Shown here in pieces: positions 5,459-5,873 of a DNA stretch of 5,873 bases. A program made the translations under genes and the position numbers. The stretch is from DAOUAJ01 sp034433615 (GTDB lineage Bacteria; Chloroflexota; Anaerolineae; DUEN01): the NCBI GenBank assembly GCA_034433615.1, contig DAOUAJ010000180.1, forward strand, positions 1 through 5,873, written 5' to 3'. The notes below the pieces were generated by a model. That model was not told where the DNA came from. It saw only the letters and a program-made list of their open reading frames with translations, and made no database searches. How positions within the stretch are numbered: the first letter of the stretch is position 1; each line of letters opens with the position of its first letter.

Positions 5459-5873
5459 TGACGAGGTTGTCTTTCTGGTTCCTTTCCCTTTTGGCGCTTT
5501 GGGTTCTGCTCCTGGCCCTGGTTCCGCCCATGGGCGCCGCGCCCCTGGCCCGCCCCGCCGCCCCGCCCATCCTCTGGGCGCAGGTCAACGCCGACGGCTT
5601 CGGCGATGCCTACAACATTGCTGCCCGGTCCATGGCCGTCTTCGGCGGTGGCCTCTACGTGGGGACCTATAACGAGTACACCGGGGCCGAGGTCTGGCGC
5701 AGCGCCGATGGCATTACCTGGACCCAGGCCAACGCCGAGGGCTTCGGCGACGCCTACAACATTGCTGCTGACTCTATGGCCGTCTTCGGCGGCGACCTCT
5801 ATGTGGGGACCGGGAACGTGTTCAGCGGGGCCGAGGTCTGGCGCAGCGCCGACGGCACCACCTGGACCCAGGT
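5458..5873 (+). CDS. Exported tandem-repeat protein, beta-propeller-like, partial at right edge
   Basis: An open frame of 138 codons that continues past the window. The GTG start has GGGGAG (5446-5451) six bases upstream. Residues 1-28 are a signal peptide: MTR, then a long Leu/Trp/Phe-rich core, then a PPMGAA cleavage region. A short Pro/Ala-rich linker follows to about 38. From Trp40 there are two complete 48-residue repeats (40-87 and 88-135) and the start of a third at Trp136. The unit runs W-x-Q-x-N-A-[DE]-G-F-G-D-A-Y-N-I-A-A, then S-M-A-V-F-G-G-x-L-Y-V-G-T, then G-A-E-V-W-R-S-A-D-G. The length and the strand pattern 'LYVGT...EVWRSADG-x-TW' resemble one blade of a BNR/sialidase-like or Kelch-like propeller, so four to eight blades might be expected in the full gene. 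No catalytic residues can be judged. The function is unknown; an extracellular or cell-surface location is likely. Confidence 0.8.
   Translation, partial: MTRLSFWFLSLLALWVLLLALVPPMGAAPLARPAAPPILWAQVNADGFGDAYNIAARSMAVFGGGLYVGTYNEYTGAEVWRSADGITWTQANAEGFGDAYNIAADSMAVFGGDLYVGTGNVFSGAEVWRSADGTTWTQ
5575..5873 (+). repeat. 144-bp tandem DNA repeat coding for 48-residue units
   Basis: Copy 1 is 5575-5718 and copy 2 is 5719-5862; copy 3 begins at 5863 and is cut by the edge. By hand count the two full copies differ at 22 of 144 bases (about 85% identity) and at 10 of 48 residues. The register is exact, with no insertion or deletion. The high DNA identity points to recent duplication or gene conversion among blades. 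Confidence 0.9.

Noticed and set aside
4899..5588. Minus-strand open frame (229 codons) over the end of the four-module gene and the start of the repeat gene
   Set aside because: It crosses the terminator and a promoter and opposes two supported genes; its translation shows no family signature or suitable ribosome site.
5400..5672. Plus-strand 90-codon frame overlapping the repeat protein start
   Set aside because: It is out of frame with the signal peptide and the 48-residue repeats, which clearly mark the GTG 5458 frame as coding.
1..5873. Defence system, CRISPR array, transposon, tRNA or riboswitch
   Set aside because: No regularly spaced direct repeats with spacers, transposase motifs, terminal inverted repeats, tRNA-like cloverleaf or known riboswitch core were found on reading both strands.

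Overview
The window looks like a piece of a bacterial chromosome of moderately high GC content, probably from Chloroflexota (Anaerolineae-like). That assignment is an inference. It rests on large secreted repeat proteins of unknown function, a GC-rich tandem-repeat protein built on a 'W-x-Q...GAEVWRSADG' unit, and extended -10 promoters of the form TGGTAYAAT. No rRNA, tRNA, CRISPR array, transposase or phage gene was seen.

Layout. (1) Positions 1-195 carry no recognisable gene but hold several inverted repeats, including a perfect 17-bp hairpin at 92-130. (2) Positions 196-705 (minus) encode a DJ-1/PfpI-superfamily protein that has lost the catalytic cysteine. (3) A 175-bp divergent intergenic region carries candidate promoters in both directions; the plus-strand one is a textbook extended -10. 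(4) Positions 881-2799 (plus) are a two-gene operon: a class I SAM-dependent methyltransferase and a GT-B (GT4-like) glycosyltransferase, joined by a TGATG stop/start overlap. (5) Positions 2800-3098 are non-coding and less GC-rich. (6) Positions 3099-3683 and 3792-5267 (plus) encode two exported proteins of unknown function. The second consists of four divergent copies of a predicted beta-rich module and is followed by a strong intrinsic terminator at 5286-5319. (7) A new transcription unit starts near 5351. It has a candidate 20-codon leader ORF whose stop overlaps the GTG start of an exported tandem-repeat protein. That protein has 48-residue units resembling beta-propeller blades and runs off the right edge.

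How the genes may work together. The methyltransferase and glycosyltransferase are probably co-translated and may modify the same glycan or lipid-linked sugar, but nothing in the window identifies the substrate. The three exported proteins suggest investment in cell-surface or extracellular structures. They lie in separate or only loosely linked transcription units, so a common pathway is not shown. I found no clear defence system, mobile element or biosynthetic cluster. The least explained items are the four-module secreted protein, its small secreted neighbour, and the overlapping leader ORF at the right end.
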